This document shows, piece after piece, positions 8,379 to 15,403 of a stretch of 20,672 nucleotides of DNA. Numbering within the stretch: the stretch's first letter is position 1; each line of letters begins with the position of its first letter. A program made the position numbers and the translations under genes. Under the pieces are notes generated by a model. That model was not told the origin of the DNA, made no database searches, and saw nothing but the letters and a program-made list of their open reading frames with translations. The DNA comes from CAZUTK01 sp964623265 (GTDB lineage: Bacteria > Electryoneota > B3-LCP). Location of the stretch: contig CAZUTK010000054.1 of assembly GCA_964623265.1 (NCBI GenBank), forward strand, positions 1-20,672, read 5' to 3'.

Positions 8379-9260
8379 TCAATTACGACGCAAAGCGGCT
8401 TCGAAGATCCTACCGAATACCCAGTCGAGCAACTCCTCAGGCACGCCGTTGGGAATGCGTTTCTTGCTGCGTAAATCGCAGGGATCGTTGATGTAATCCA
8501 CCACCACGGGCTCACCATTTTCCCGATAAGCGATTTCAGCGCTGAAGAATTGCATCGGGAAGCAGGAAGCGATTTTTCTGCTCAGGATCTTCAAATCATC
8601 AAAACCCAACTGTTCCAGTTCCGAGCAAGGGATGACTTCGTAGATATGGGTTTTATGATCCCACCAGCAGACCCGCACGTCTCCCAGTAAATAAAAGACT
8701 CGAAACCAGGCGGCTCGCCCGGCGACCCGCGCTGGTTCGATGTACTCCTGCAGCAGCCAGTTTTCGGCCGGGCGGCTGGCGATTTCCGCATTCAGGGAAT
8801 TGTAATCCCAGCGCTGAATCCGCACTCCTTCCCCGCCTCCGGAAATAGCGGGTTTCAAAACCAGATACTTCCCGCAGGCACGATTCAATTCTTCCGCATT
8901 CGCATGATTTCGCAAAACGATTGTCCGCGGGACAGGGAGATTATGTTCAACCAACAACTCGTGCAGGCGGTCTTTGTGATGGATCATCCTTGCGCCGCGC
9001 ACTGGATTCACAACCAACGCTCCGGCGGCTTCCGCCCAGTCGGCGATGCGGCAAGCTTCCGAATATACGTCTCCGGCGCGGTCCCAGAGAAGATGCGGTG
9101 GATTCACGGCGATCGCTTCCGGAGTCAATCTGGGAAACTCCTCCGGCTGGAAAGCCCGCGCGCGGATTTCCGACGCGGCGGCTCTCGTCAATAGATCTTC
9201 CGCGAGATAAGAATCTTCCGACCATTCCCAGAGCAACCAGACGTGATCGCGGAGAATCAT
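8379..9260 (-). CDS. ATP-grasp enzyme C, last gene of the beta-lysine operon
   Basis: The 293-residue protein has an ATP-grasp layout: KYLVLKPAISGGGEGVRI (lysine at 136 and a glycine-rich loop at 141-145), WLLQEYIEP (about 168-176), and metal-ligand candidates E242 (SAEIA), D255 and N258 (VVVDYINDPCDLR). These enzymes join a carboxylate, activated as an acyl phosphate, to an amine. The N-terminal third resembles the pre-grasp domain, but the sequence is far from Ddl, RimK or glutathione synthetase, so the substrate is unknown. The start ATG 9260 overlaps the stop of the GNAT gene as ATGA, with GGGA 5 nt upstream. An ATG two codons earlier (9266) is the alternative. It is the fifth gene of an operon whose members nearly all overlap. 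Confidence 0.8.
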   Translation of the reverse strand: MILRDHVWLLWEWSEDSYLAEDLLTRAAASEIRARAFQPEEFPRLTPEAIAVNPPHLLWDRAGDVYSEACRIADWAEAAGALVVNPVRGARMIHHKDRLHELLVEHNLPVPRTIVLRNHANAEELNRACGKYLVLKPAISGGGEGVRIQRWDYNSLNAEIASRPAENWLLQEYIEPARVAGRAAWFRVFYLLGDVRVCWWDHKTHIYEVIPCSELEQLGFDDLKILSRKIASCFPMQFFSAEIAYRENGEPVVVDYINDPCDLRSKKRIPNGVPEELLDWVFGRIFEAALRRN

Positions 9261-9733
9261 TTGCATCCCATTTTCTTGGTGAAGATCAAGAGATCATCGC
9301 CGGGTCGGTAATATTCGGGAATCCGCGCCGTCAATTGGAATCCATGGCGCAAATAGAAATCCCGGGCGGGTTGATAGGGGGCAGTTCCGGATGTATTCAA
9401 CACCAATAAACGAGCATTCTTATTTTTGATATCCTCTTCGCAGGCTTCCAGCAAGCGCGCGGCCACACCTTGTTTTTTTCCGCGCGGGGAACGCAAAATC
9501 CAGTACAGATCCCAGGTTCCGACGGTCAGGGGCACTAAACCGTAGCAGATCAACCCCAGGAGTTGCCCGTCTTCTTCCGCCAGCACCCAGTGATACCCAT
9601 CTTCGCCGGCTGCGGTTTGTTGAGCCAGCTCCACACCGCACGCCACTTCCTCCGGCGTAAAAACTCCGACTTCCTCCAATATCCGCCGGATGGAAGGAAC
9701 ATCAGCCTCCTTCAACGATCTTCGTAGATTCAT
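9257..9733 (-). CDS. GNAT-family acetyltransferase of the beta-lysine operon
   Basis: The 158-residue GNAT protein has motif A within LYWILRSPRGKKQGVAARLL (RGKKQG near 84-89) and C-terminal motif ARDFYLRHGFQL. It fits the usual single-domain GNAT length. Beta-lysine acetyltransferase (AblB) in methanogens is also a GNAT that acts with a lysine 2,3-aminomutase to make N-epsilon-acetyl-beta-lysine. The pairing here suggests a similar acylation of beta-lysine or of a peptide made from it, but I cannot show that it is an AblB orthologue. ATG 9733 (MNLRRSLKEADV) matches normal GNAT N-termini and overlaps the preceding ligase gene by 32 nt. ATG 9751 would add six unmatched residues. Confidence 0.8.
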   Translation of the reverse strand: MNLRRSLKEADVPSIRRILEEVGVFTPEEVACGVELAQQTAAGEDGYHWVLAEEDGQLLGLICYGLVPLTVGTWDLYWILRSPRGKKQGVAARLLEACEEDIKNKNARLLVLNTSGTAPYQPARDFYLRHGFQLTARIPEYYRPGDDLLIFTKKMGCK

Positions 9734-10706
9734 TCCTTCTCTTTTCGGCATTTAGAATCAGTTGTTGTACGAATTCGACAAACGTGATGCCGGCGGATGC
9801 GAGGGCGCGATAAAAACCGCCTTCATGCGAAATGTCGGGATTGGGGTTCACATCAATGATGAACGGTTGCCCGTCCCGGGAGTAGCGGAAATCCACACGC
9901 CCGTAATCCCGCACGCCCAGCTCCCGAACCGCCGCCAGGGCGATCTCAGACAACCTCTGCCTGATCTCTTCATCTCCCTGCAGAGGATTCGTCAAGGTGC
10001 CGTGGTACGCCAAGGTGTCGTAGCCCCACTTGGCATCGAAGCAGAGAATTTTCGGGTGATCTTCGGGCAGACCGTTGAAATCCACTTCGAACACGCTGAC
10101 GACCCGCCATTCATTCCGCTGAAAAACGGTGACAGCGAATTCCCGTCCTTCGATGTACTTCTCCAGCAGCAGGGGATGAAAGCCATCTCGGAACATCTGT
10201 TCCGCGCGCTCCTTTAGTGCTCTCAGATCCCTCACTACGCAAGCAGGCGACAGCCCTTCCGATGCGTCCCGGCAGGCGGGCTTCAAAATGGCGGGAAATT
10301 CGATCCCGTGTGCGGAAAAATCGAGATCATTCACGGCCAATCCCGGCGCCACGGAAAAACCGCGGTGTTGCAGCACGGCACGCGCACGGCGCTTATCCAG
10401 GCAGAGGGCGAGAGTTTCCGGCGGCGATCCGGTGTATGCCAGATTGAACGCCTCATAAAAGGAGGCGATCCAGGATTCACCCCAGGGATTGCCGCGATAA
10501 CTCTCCACGAGATTGAAAATGACAGAGTGGTCTTTGTTCTGCGTGATCCGACTCAGAAAATCGAGCAGGGATGGTTCTGGCGAGATGGTTTCATGCGGCA
10601 TCCCTAATTCCTTCAGCGCCAGCGTGACGCCTTCGATTTCATCCAACACCCCGATATCTGACGCTAATGAATCTTTTTGTAAGGCGGTATGCGCGATCCA
10701 GATCAT
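9702..10706 (-). CDS. D-Ala-D-Ala ligase-like ATP-grasp enzyme B
   Basis: This 334-residue ATP-grasp protein follows the Ddl plan. It has an N-terminal domain to about 95 and LCLDKRRARAVL (about 101-112). The ATP-binding segment is FPAILKPACRDASEGLS (lysine 142), then LLLEKYIEGREFAVTVF, and a C-terminal metal site with D272 (GRVDFRYSRDG), D285 and N287 (IIDVNPNPD). The loop around the second substrate differs from true Ddl, and the genetic setting is not peptidoglycan synthesis. It probably forms an amide bond between other amino acids. The ATG overlaps the stop of ligase A by 4 nt (ATGA). It is a distant paralogue of ligase A, and the pair suggests two successive couplings. Confidence 0.85.
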   Translation of the reverse strand: MIWIAHTALQKDSLASDIGVLDEIEGVTLALKELGMPHETISPEPSLLDFLSRITQNKDHSVIFNLVESYRGNPWGESWIASFYEAFNLAYTGSPPETLALCLDKRRARAVLQHRGFSVAPGLAVNDLDFSAHGIEFPAILKPACRDASEGLSPACVVRDLRALKERAEQMFRDGFHPLLLEKYIEGREFAVTVFQRNEWRVVSVFEVDFNGLPEDHPKILCFDAKWGYDTLAYHGTLTNPLQGDEEIRQRLSEIALAAVRELGVRDYGRVDFRYSRDGQPFIIDVNPNPDISHEGGFYRALASAGITFVEFVQQLILNAEKRRNESTKIVEGG

Positions 10707-11704
10707 GATCCTATCAATCCGATTCGGTTCAAGGCGGCTGTGAGGATTTCTTCGATCAATCTATGGTAAGAAATGCCTTCAGCTTTAGCGAGAATCACCA
10801 GATCGGAACTAACAGGATTCAATCCTGCCAGGGGGTTGATCTCCAGGATTGAAGGGCGGTTTTGCGCATTCAGACGAACATCCACTCGGCCGAAATCGCG
10901 GCAGCCTGTCAGCCGATACGTCTGCATTGCGATTTGCCGGATTTCCGCAATTTGTTCCTCCGACAATCGCGGGGGGATATGATACTTCACCAATTTCAAA
11001 TAATTCTGTTTGGTGTGATAGGAATAAAAGCCATCGGATGACGGCAGAAACTCGATCTCCATACAACCTAGTACCCGCGCATCCCCATTACCCAGAATGC
11101 CGACGGTGATCTCCGCGCCCGGGAGATATTCTTCCACAATAACCGGAAAACCGTAAACGGATCCGGTCCGCAGCACGACTTCGCGAAGACTCCCGTGCGT
11201 AGTGACTCTGGAATCCGCGCGGATTCCCTTGCCAGACCCTTCCGCGGCGGGTTTGACGAACGCAGGCAGAAGGAAATCCAATGCTTCCGCTTCCTGCGCA
11301 GACGAGACGACTCGGAACTCCGGCGTGGAGATGCCCTCGGCGCGCAGGACACGCTTGAACATCGCCTTGTCCAGGCAGAGCGCCAGCGTCAGCGGATCAG
11401 CACCGGTGTAGGGGATCCCCAGCATTTCCAGCAGAGCCGGCACCTGCGCTTCCCGGCTGCGGCCTTGCAAGCCTTCCGTAAAATTGAAAACGAGATCAAC
11501 CCGGCCGCCGCTGCAGACGAATTGCAGCAGCTCTTTCCCATCGCCGATCAGGACGACGTTATGACCTAAAACGGTCATGGCTTCCTGCAAAGCCATGACC
11601 GTTTCTCGAGAATCCAATTCCGCAGCCTTGTCCAGCGGTTCCCCTGGACCCGGTTGGTGTTTTTCAGCCAAATCGTAGCACAAACCGATCTTCAGCCTCT
11701 TCAT
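10703..11704 (-). CDS. D-Ala-D-Ala ligase-like ATP-grasp enzyme A
   Basis: The 333-residue protein has the Ddl order of motifs. VFNFTEGLQGRSREAQVPALLE (72-93; Ddl itself has a similar N-E-G segment) is followed by LDKAMFKRVL (111-120), FVKPAAEGSGKGI (149-161, lysine 151), VIVEEYLPGAEITVGIL (188-204), D275 (GRVDVRLN), E288 and N290 (LEINPLAGLNP). All three metal ligands of ATP-grasp enzymes are present, so it should be active. As in ligase B, the gene neighbourhood (lysine aminomutase, GNAT) argues against cell-wall D-Ala-D-Ala synthesis and for coupling of beta-lysine or a related amino acid. The start is ATG 11704, which overlaps the aminomutase stop as ATGA. An in-frame GTG at 11710 is a weaker choice. 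Confidence 0.85.
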   Translation of the reverse strand: MKRLKIGLCYDLAEKHQPGPGEPLDKAAELDSRETVMALQEAMTVLGHNVVLIGDGKELLQFVCSGGRVDLVFNFTEGLQGRSREAQVPALLEMLGIPYTGADPLTLALCLDKAMFKRVLRAEGISTPEFRVVSSAQEAEALDFLLPAFVKPAAEGSGKGIRADSRVTTHGSLREVVLRTGSVYGFPVIVEEYLPGAEITVGILGNGDARVLGCMEIEFLPSSDGFYSYHTKQNYLKLVKYHIPPRLSEEQIAEIRQIAMQTYRLTGCRDFGRVDVRLNAQNRPSILEINPLAGLNPVSSDLVILAKAEGISYHRLIEEILTAALNRIGLIGS

Positions 11705-13044
11705 TCGCACTCCGCGCAGAACAGATCGGGCATCTCCAGCCTGCGCCGTTCCTCCTTTTGATTTTCTCTGAGGCTGGGACGCGCCCGGGGACCTTCTTTC
11801 AAGCGGCGCAATTCCCGCGGCAAGCCGACCGGCACCAGCGTTTCCTGCAACCCAGCCGCCAACGCCGCCACTCCCGTGACCCCTTCCGGGATCTGCTCCT
11901 GCGGCACCTCACCATTCTCCACATAGCGTACCAGCATCCCTTCGAAGTTGCGCAAAACCGCGCCGCCCGGGAAGGTGGTCAACAGGTAATTCGGCATAAT
12001 GGGGATCTTGCCGGCTCCGTGTGGAGCGTCCACCATATAGGTCGGTACCGCCAAGCCGGAAGTGTGTCCGAGCAGATATTCGATCAGCTCCATCCCGCGC
12101 GCGATAGGCGTGCGGAAATGAGCGGTTCCCTGAGCCGGGTCGCAGTGATACAGGTAATAGGGTCTGATCCGGAAAGTCAGCAGTTTCTGGAAGAGCTTCT
12201 TCAGGATCGCCGGATCGTCGTTAATGCCTTTCAACAGAACGGTCTGACTGCCCAGAGGAATCCCCGCTCGGGTCAGGCGATCCGTCGCTTCTTTGACCTC
12301 CGGCGTCAGCTCATCCGGATGGTTCACGTGAATATTCATGAAGAGCGGATGATGTTTCTCCAGCATTCGCACTAGTTCATCGGTGATGCGATACGGCAAG
12401 ACAATGGGCAGGCGGCTGCCGATGCGCAGGATCTCCACCGTGGGGACCGAACGCAGCCGCGTCAGGAAATCATCCAGCCGGGCGTCGGTCTGCGTCAACG
12501 GATCCCCTCCCGAGACGATTACATCCCGAACCTCCGGATGGCGCTGCAAATAGGCGATATAGCGATCCAGCAACGCCTTCGACGCATCATGCTCCCGGGC
12601 GCCGGCGAAACGCCGACGAGTGCAATGCCGGCAATACATCGCACAGCGATCCGTCATAAGAATCAGCACGCGGTCCGGATAACGATGCACCAGCCCGTGA
12701 ATGGGGCTGTCATCTTCCTCATTTAACGGATCCAGACGCAGTGAAGGGCGATCCTCCAGTTCCGCTGTCGAGACCACCGCCTGTTTCCAGAGAGGTCCGC
12801 CGGGACCCTGTTGAGCGATCAACGCAGCCCAATACGGAGGGATCGCCATCCGGAAGCGCTCCAGACAGCGCGTCATTTCTACTGTTTCGCTTTCGTTCAG
12901 AGGGAAAATTTTCCGCAGGTCATCCACACTGGTGAGACGATGGCCCATTTGCCAGCGCCAATCGCGCCACTTATCCTCGGGGACATTGCGCCAATACTCC
13001 GGGCGTCGGGAGGGAGGGTGTTCCGAGGGGGGTTTGTCGTTCAT
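11701..13044 (-). CDS. kamA: L-lysine 2,3-aminomutase (radical SAM, PLP)
   Basis: This enzyme converts L-lysine to L-beta-lysine using S-adenosylmethionine, a [4Fe-4S] cluster and PLP. In the 447-residue protein the cluster cysteines are C134, C138 and C141 (CAMYCRHC). SGGDPL (178-183) is the SAM-binding motif. K346 in DAPHGAGKIPIMPNY is the PLP lysine. D302 (YLYHCDPAQG) and D339 (VDAPHGAGK) match the two aspartates that hold the lysine side-chain amine in the clostridial enzyme. These aspartates and the full C-terminal region favour a true aminomutase over the shorter EF-P-modifying EpmB, and no EF-P or EpmA gene is near. Only two cysteines are near the C-terminus (FCAECE). ATG 13044 has AAGGAGG 11 nt upstream; the GTG at 13080 lies before that site. 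It heads the five-gene operon. Confidence 0.93.
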   Translation of the reverse strand: MNDKPPSEHPPSRRPEYWRNVPEDKWRDWRWQMGHRLTSVDDLRKIFPLNESETVEMTRCLERFRMAIPPYWAALIAQQGPGGPLWKQAVVSTAELEDRPSLRLDPLNEEDDSPIHGLVHRYPDRVLILMTDRCAMYCRHCTRRRFAGAREHDASKALLDRYIAYLQRHPEVRDVIVSGGDPLTQTDARLDDFLTRLRSVPTVEILRIGSRLPIVLPYRITDELVRMLEKHHPLFMNIHVNHPDELTPEVKEATDRLTRAGIPLGSQTVLLKGINDDPAILKKLFQKLLTFRIRPYYLYHCDPAQGTAHFRTPIARGMELIEYLLGHTSGLAVPTYMVDAPHGAGKIPIMPNYLLTTFPGGAVLRNFEGMLVRYVENGEVPQEQIPEGVTGVAALAAGLQETLVPVGLPRELRRLKEGPRARPSLRENQKEERRRLEMPDLFCAECE

Positions 13045-13055
13045 TTCAGATTCAG

Positions 13056-13062
13056 CCTCCTT
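13056..13062 (-). promoter_or_regulatory. Shine-Dalgarno that decides the kamA start
   Basis: On the minus strand AAGGAGG lies 11 nt before ATG 13044 and downstream of the in-frame GTG 13080, so the shorter protein is preferred. Confidence 0.6.
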
Positions 13063-13075
13063 ACGGTGAAATCCA

Positions 13076-13085
13076 TTCACGTGAA
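13076..13085. repeat. 10-bp perfect palindrome in the kamA leader
   Basis: TTCACGTGAA is its own reverse complement and lies about 60 nt after the predicted transcription start of the operon. It could be a regulator half-site pair or chance. Confidence 0.35.
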
Positions 13086-13148
13086 GTCTAAGTGAGGGGT
13101 TATGTGCACGTTATGATTCCTGAGATTTTTCGTCTTTTATTGCGCGTT

Positions 13149-13177
13149 AAAATAAGTAAATCCGCATCGCTTGTCAA
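13149..13177 (-). promoter_or_regulatory. Promoter of the kamA operon
   Basis: Minus strand: consensus TTGACA (13172-13177), 17-bp spacer, TATTTT (13149-13154). Transcription starts near 13142, giving a leader of about 97 nt, too short for a lysine riboswitch. Confidence 0.75.
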
Positions 13178-13362
13178 GCAATTTTTCATTAAAAAACAAC
13201 TGAACACGAAGATTTTTTTTAAGCGACCTTAAAAAAAGATGCTGCCGTTTTCTGCGATATAATGGGAGAATATCCGATCAACATTTTCCGGATTCCTCTC
13301 ATTTCATTCGCTGTTACGACCAACCTGCGCGCAAAGTTCCCTCATAAAGTCAAAGAAGTTCG

Positions 13363-13403
13363 AAAAAAAACACAGAAAAGCCGCCCATTTTTCAGAGCGG
13401 TTT
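13363..13403 (-). terminator. Intrinsic terminator of the cytochrome operon
   Basis: Reading the minus strand, CCGCTC (13395-13400) pairs with GGGCGG (13381-13386) around an 8-nt loop. This is followed by CTTTTCTGTG and eight T (13363-13370). It starts about 30 nt after the stop of the last cytochrome gene. Confidence 0.75.
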
Positions 13404-13430
13404 CCTGCGGATGCAGCGAATGTATTTACT

Positions 13431-14507
13431 TCAGTTGAAGTTCACTTGACCGTTGACATGCAGCATCGGTGCGACGATCTGCAGATTCTGATTCACCACC
13501 GATCCGTGACACTCCCAGCATTCATCTTCGTCCGGATGGGTTCCGCCCGGCGGCATTCCATGGCATCTGCCGCACTGGATTTGTGAGCCATCCTGGTTCG
13601 TCCATACCGCCACATTCGAAGGTAAACCCAACTCAAAATTGCCGTGACAATACACGCCGGAGCAACTCGCCTGCTCGTGATTCCAGGCGGGCTGCGCCTG
13701 TCCAAAATTTTTCGCGAGGGCGCCGAACTGAACTTCCGCCTGAACGGGCGAGTCGTCGAGATGGCCGGCGGAGGCGATGGACGCCGGAAGGAGATGACAT
13801 TCTGTGCAGGAAAAGGGTCCGCCGATATTTCCGCCGTGCAGATGCTGGAAATGCGCTCCGACGGAGACAACCGACGGGCTCGTCCGACCTGCCAGATCCG
13901 GCGGCGGCGCCCAGCTCAAGGTATCGCCGGCAGTCGCATTGAAAATCCCGTGACAGGTGTTGCAAGCTTCCGGCGAGTACGCGTGACAATTCAGGCAGGA
14001 TTCGCCCGTTGTGCCGCCTGCGTAGTCGTTCCCATGACAGGCTTGACAGAGGTCCACCTGATAGTGCATTCGAGCTAAGATTCCGCCGTGTCTGGTCGCT
14101 TCGATCCCATCGGTGTGCGGATAATAGACGTGACATTGATAACAGTCCCAACGCGTGGAATCGGGATCCGAGGGATGTTCGTGACAGTCGCGGCAGGCGT
14201 CCAGATCGAAATCAGACGCCGACACTGTGCTTCCATGTCCCGAAGGTGCCGACCAACCGGGTAGATGAGGATACGCGTGACATTCAAAGCAGGATAATCC
14301 GGCATCACCGCCGGCGAAATCCGCACCGTGGCAGAAGCCGCACTCTTCGAGATCGAACTGCTGCGTTCCGTGAAACTGAGCCGACAACGGATCGGCAAAC
14401 CCGGAAGGATGCGGTGAACGGAACGGTTCATCCAACGGATCGGAGCACCCGGAAAGCATCAACAAGAAGGCAAATCCGAGCGCGAACCATTTTATTCGTT
14501 TCATCAT
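13431..14507 (-). CDS. Multihaem c-type cytochrome lipoprotein with a CxxxxCH...CxxCH domain (probable outer-surface cytochrome)
   Basis: The 358-residue precursor has a lipoprotein signal (MMKRIKW, hydrophobic core, LSGC with Cys21 lipidated). It has ten CxxCH haem sites: CGFCH, CFECH, CRDCH, CYQCH, CQACH, CLNCH, CNTCH, CTECH, CGRCH and CWECH. There is also one CxxxxCH (CSGVYCH). The CSGVYCHGN...W...CGRCHGMPP arrangement is the CxxxxCH/CxxCH domain known from Geobacter surface cytochromes, so up to 11 haems are possible. As third gene after a barrel and a periplasmic cytochrome it takes the place of OmcB in porin-cytochrome complexes and would face outside, passing electrons to extracellular acceptors. 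ATG 14507 has GGGATGG just upstream; a TTG at 14519 also opens the frame. The intergenic distance to the previous gene is 15 nt. Confidence 0.88.
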   Translation of the reverse strand: MMKRIKWFALGFAFLLMLSGCSDPLDEPFRSPHPSGFADPLSAQFHGTQQFDLEECGFCHGADFAGGDAGLSCFECHAYPHLPGWSAPSGHGSTVSASDFDLDACRDCHEHPSDPDSTRWDCYQCHVYYPHTDGIEATRHGGILARMHYQVDLCQACHGNDYAGGTTGESCLNCHAYSPEACNTCHGIFNATAGDTLSWAPPPDLAGRTSPSVVSVGAHFQHLHGGNIGGPFSCTECHLLPASIASAGHLDDSPVQAEVQFGALAKNFGQAQPAWNHEQASCSGVYCHGNFELGLPSNVAVWTNQDGSQIQCGRCHGMPPGGTHPDEDECWECHGSVVNQNLQIVAPMLHVNGQVNFN

Positions 14508-14522
14508 ATTCCATCCCAATGT

Positions 14523-15386
14523 TTATTTGTGACACCCCGGCCGCAAGCAAACCGGATCGGAAGCGCCCAAATCATGGCAACTCAGACAGTTATCGAGGTC
14601 GGTTTCCGCCGCTTCGCGATGTTTTCCGCCGTCGGTCACATTCGCCCAGATCTGACCCAGAGGATGCCTTAGCACCAGATTGGATCGGTGGCAGTCCACG
14701 CAGAAGGAGCGGGATTCGTGGCAAACGAGACAATCCTCTTCTTTCCCCAGCGCTTCGAAGGCATGCGTCTGGCGGAAATTCAACGGATGGATGTTCCCCT
14801 GCAAATTCACCCCTTCGTGACAATCTTGACAGTAGCGCTGTTCGTGGCACATACCGCAGCTGCGATCATCCAGACCTGCCATGACGCCGTGCCTGCGGCG
14901 GAAATCCTGAGCATGATCGGACGGAGGTGGAATGGCACCCGAACCATGACAGATCGAACACTGCATCGGACCGTTCATCTCTTCATGGCATTCCATACAG
15001 GCGGACATCTGCAAGTTCTCGTAGAACGAGATCCGCTCGATGGTCAGGGCATTTTGATGGCACTGCTCGCAAGTCACTTCCGCAGGATGAGTTTCGTGAT
15101 CGAATACCAGCACCGTCACCGGCTGCGTTCCTTGCGCTGATCGGACTTGCCGCTCAAATTCCTGCCGGAGCGCATTGACATCCGCGGCGTCATGGCAGTT
15201 TTCGCAGACCTGCTGTTGCACGCCGCTGTCGCGGGCATGGCAATCCGAACAATTCAAGCCTTGATCCTGAATGTGGACGGCGTGAAGCGTCGCGGGAGGT
15301 TCGGCGGCGCCGGGGCTTTGACGCACTTGTATCAACCCGACAGTCGCGATAAGCACCAAGGAGGCGCCCGTCATCCAGCGTACCAT
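14523..15386 (-). CDS. Periplasmic multihaem c-type cytochrome (10 CxxCH plus one CxxxxCH)
   Basis: The 287-residue protein starts with a signal peptide or anchor (MVRWMTGASLVLIATVGLI). Its haem sites are CSDCH, CENCH, CEQCH, CMECH, CSICH, CGMCH, CQDCH, CLVCH, CVDCH and CLSCH. A final CLRPGCH (CxxxxCH) lies two residues from the end. Extra histidines for distal ligation are frequent (HPLNFRQTHAF, RHPLG). Position and size match the periplasmic cytochrome (OmaB or MtrA role) that plugs the barrel from inside and hands electrons to the outer cytochrome. ATG 15386 was chosen because AAGGA lies 5-6 nt upstream and the signal peptide then starts directly. ATG 15422 is possible and would overlap the barrel gene by 19 nt. 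Translational coupling with both neighbours is likely. Confidence 0.85.
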   Translation of the reverse strand: MVRWMTGASLVLIATVGLIQVRQSPGAAEPPATLHAVHIQDQGLNCSDCHARDSGVQQQVCENCHDAADVNALRQEFERQVRSAQGTQPVTVLVFDHETHPAEVTCEQCHQNALTIERISFYENLQMSACMECHEEMNGPMQCSICHGSGAIPPPSDHAQDFRRRHGVMAGLDDRSCGMCHEQRYCQDCHEGVNLQGNIHPLNFRQTHAFEALGKEEDCLVCHESRSFCVDCHRSNLVLRHPLGQIWANVTDGGKHREAAETDLDNCLSCHDLGASDPVCLRPGCHK

Positions 15387-15403
15387 CCGGTTCCTTCCGC
15401 TCC

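Larger units (their letters stand above)
13081..13430. other. 350-bp AT-rich intergenic region between two minus-strand operons
   Basis: It holds the kamA promoter and leader (13076-13177) and the terminator of the cytochrome operon (13363-13403). Between them (about 13180-13360) are A/T tracts and an isolated TATAAT (13258-13263, plus strand) with no usable -35 and no plus-strand gene. I see no coding region. Confidence 0.7.

Noticed and set aside
9702..11704. Cell-wall D-alanine-D-alanine ligases (ddl)
   Set aside because: Two divergent copies lie in an operon with lysine aminomutase and a GNAT and with no mur genes; a Ddl-like fold is supported but not that substrate.
11701..13044. EpmB (EF-P lysine aminomutase) as identity of the KamA protein
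   Set aside because: Length, the C-terminal region and both substrate aspartates match true lysine 2,3-aminomutase, and no EF-P or EpmA gene is nearby.
13045..13142. Lysine riboswitch in the kamA leader
   Set aside because: The leader is only about 97 nt and lacks the five-helix layout; lysine riboswitches need about 170 nt or more.
13258..13263. Isolated plus-strand TATAAT
   Set aside because: No -35 at a usable distance and no plus-strand gene downstream before the convergent cytochrome operon.
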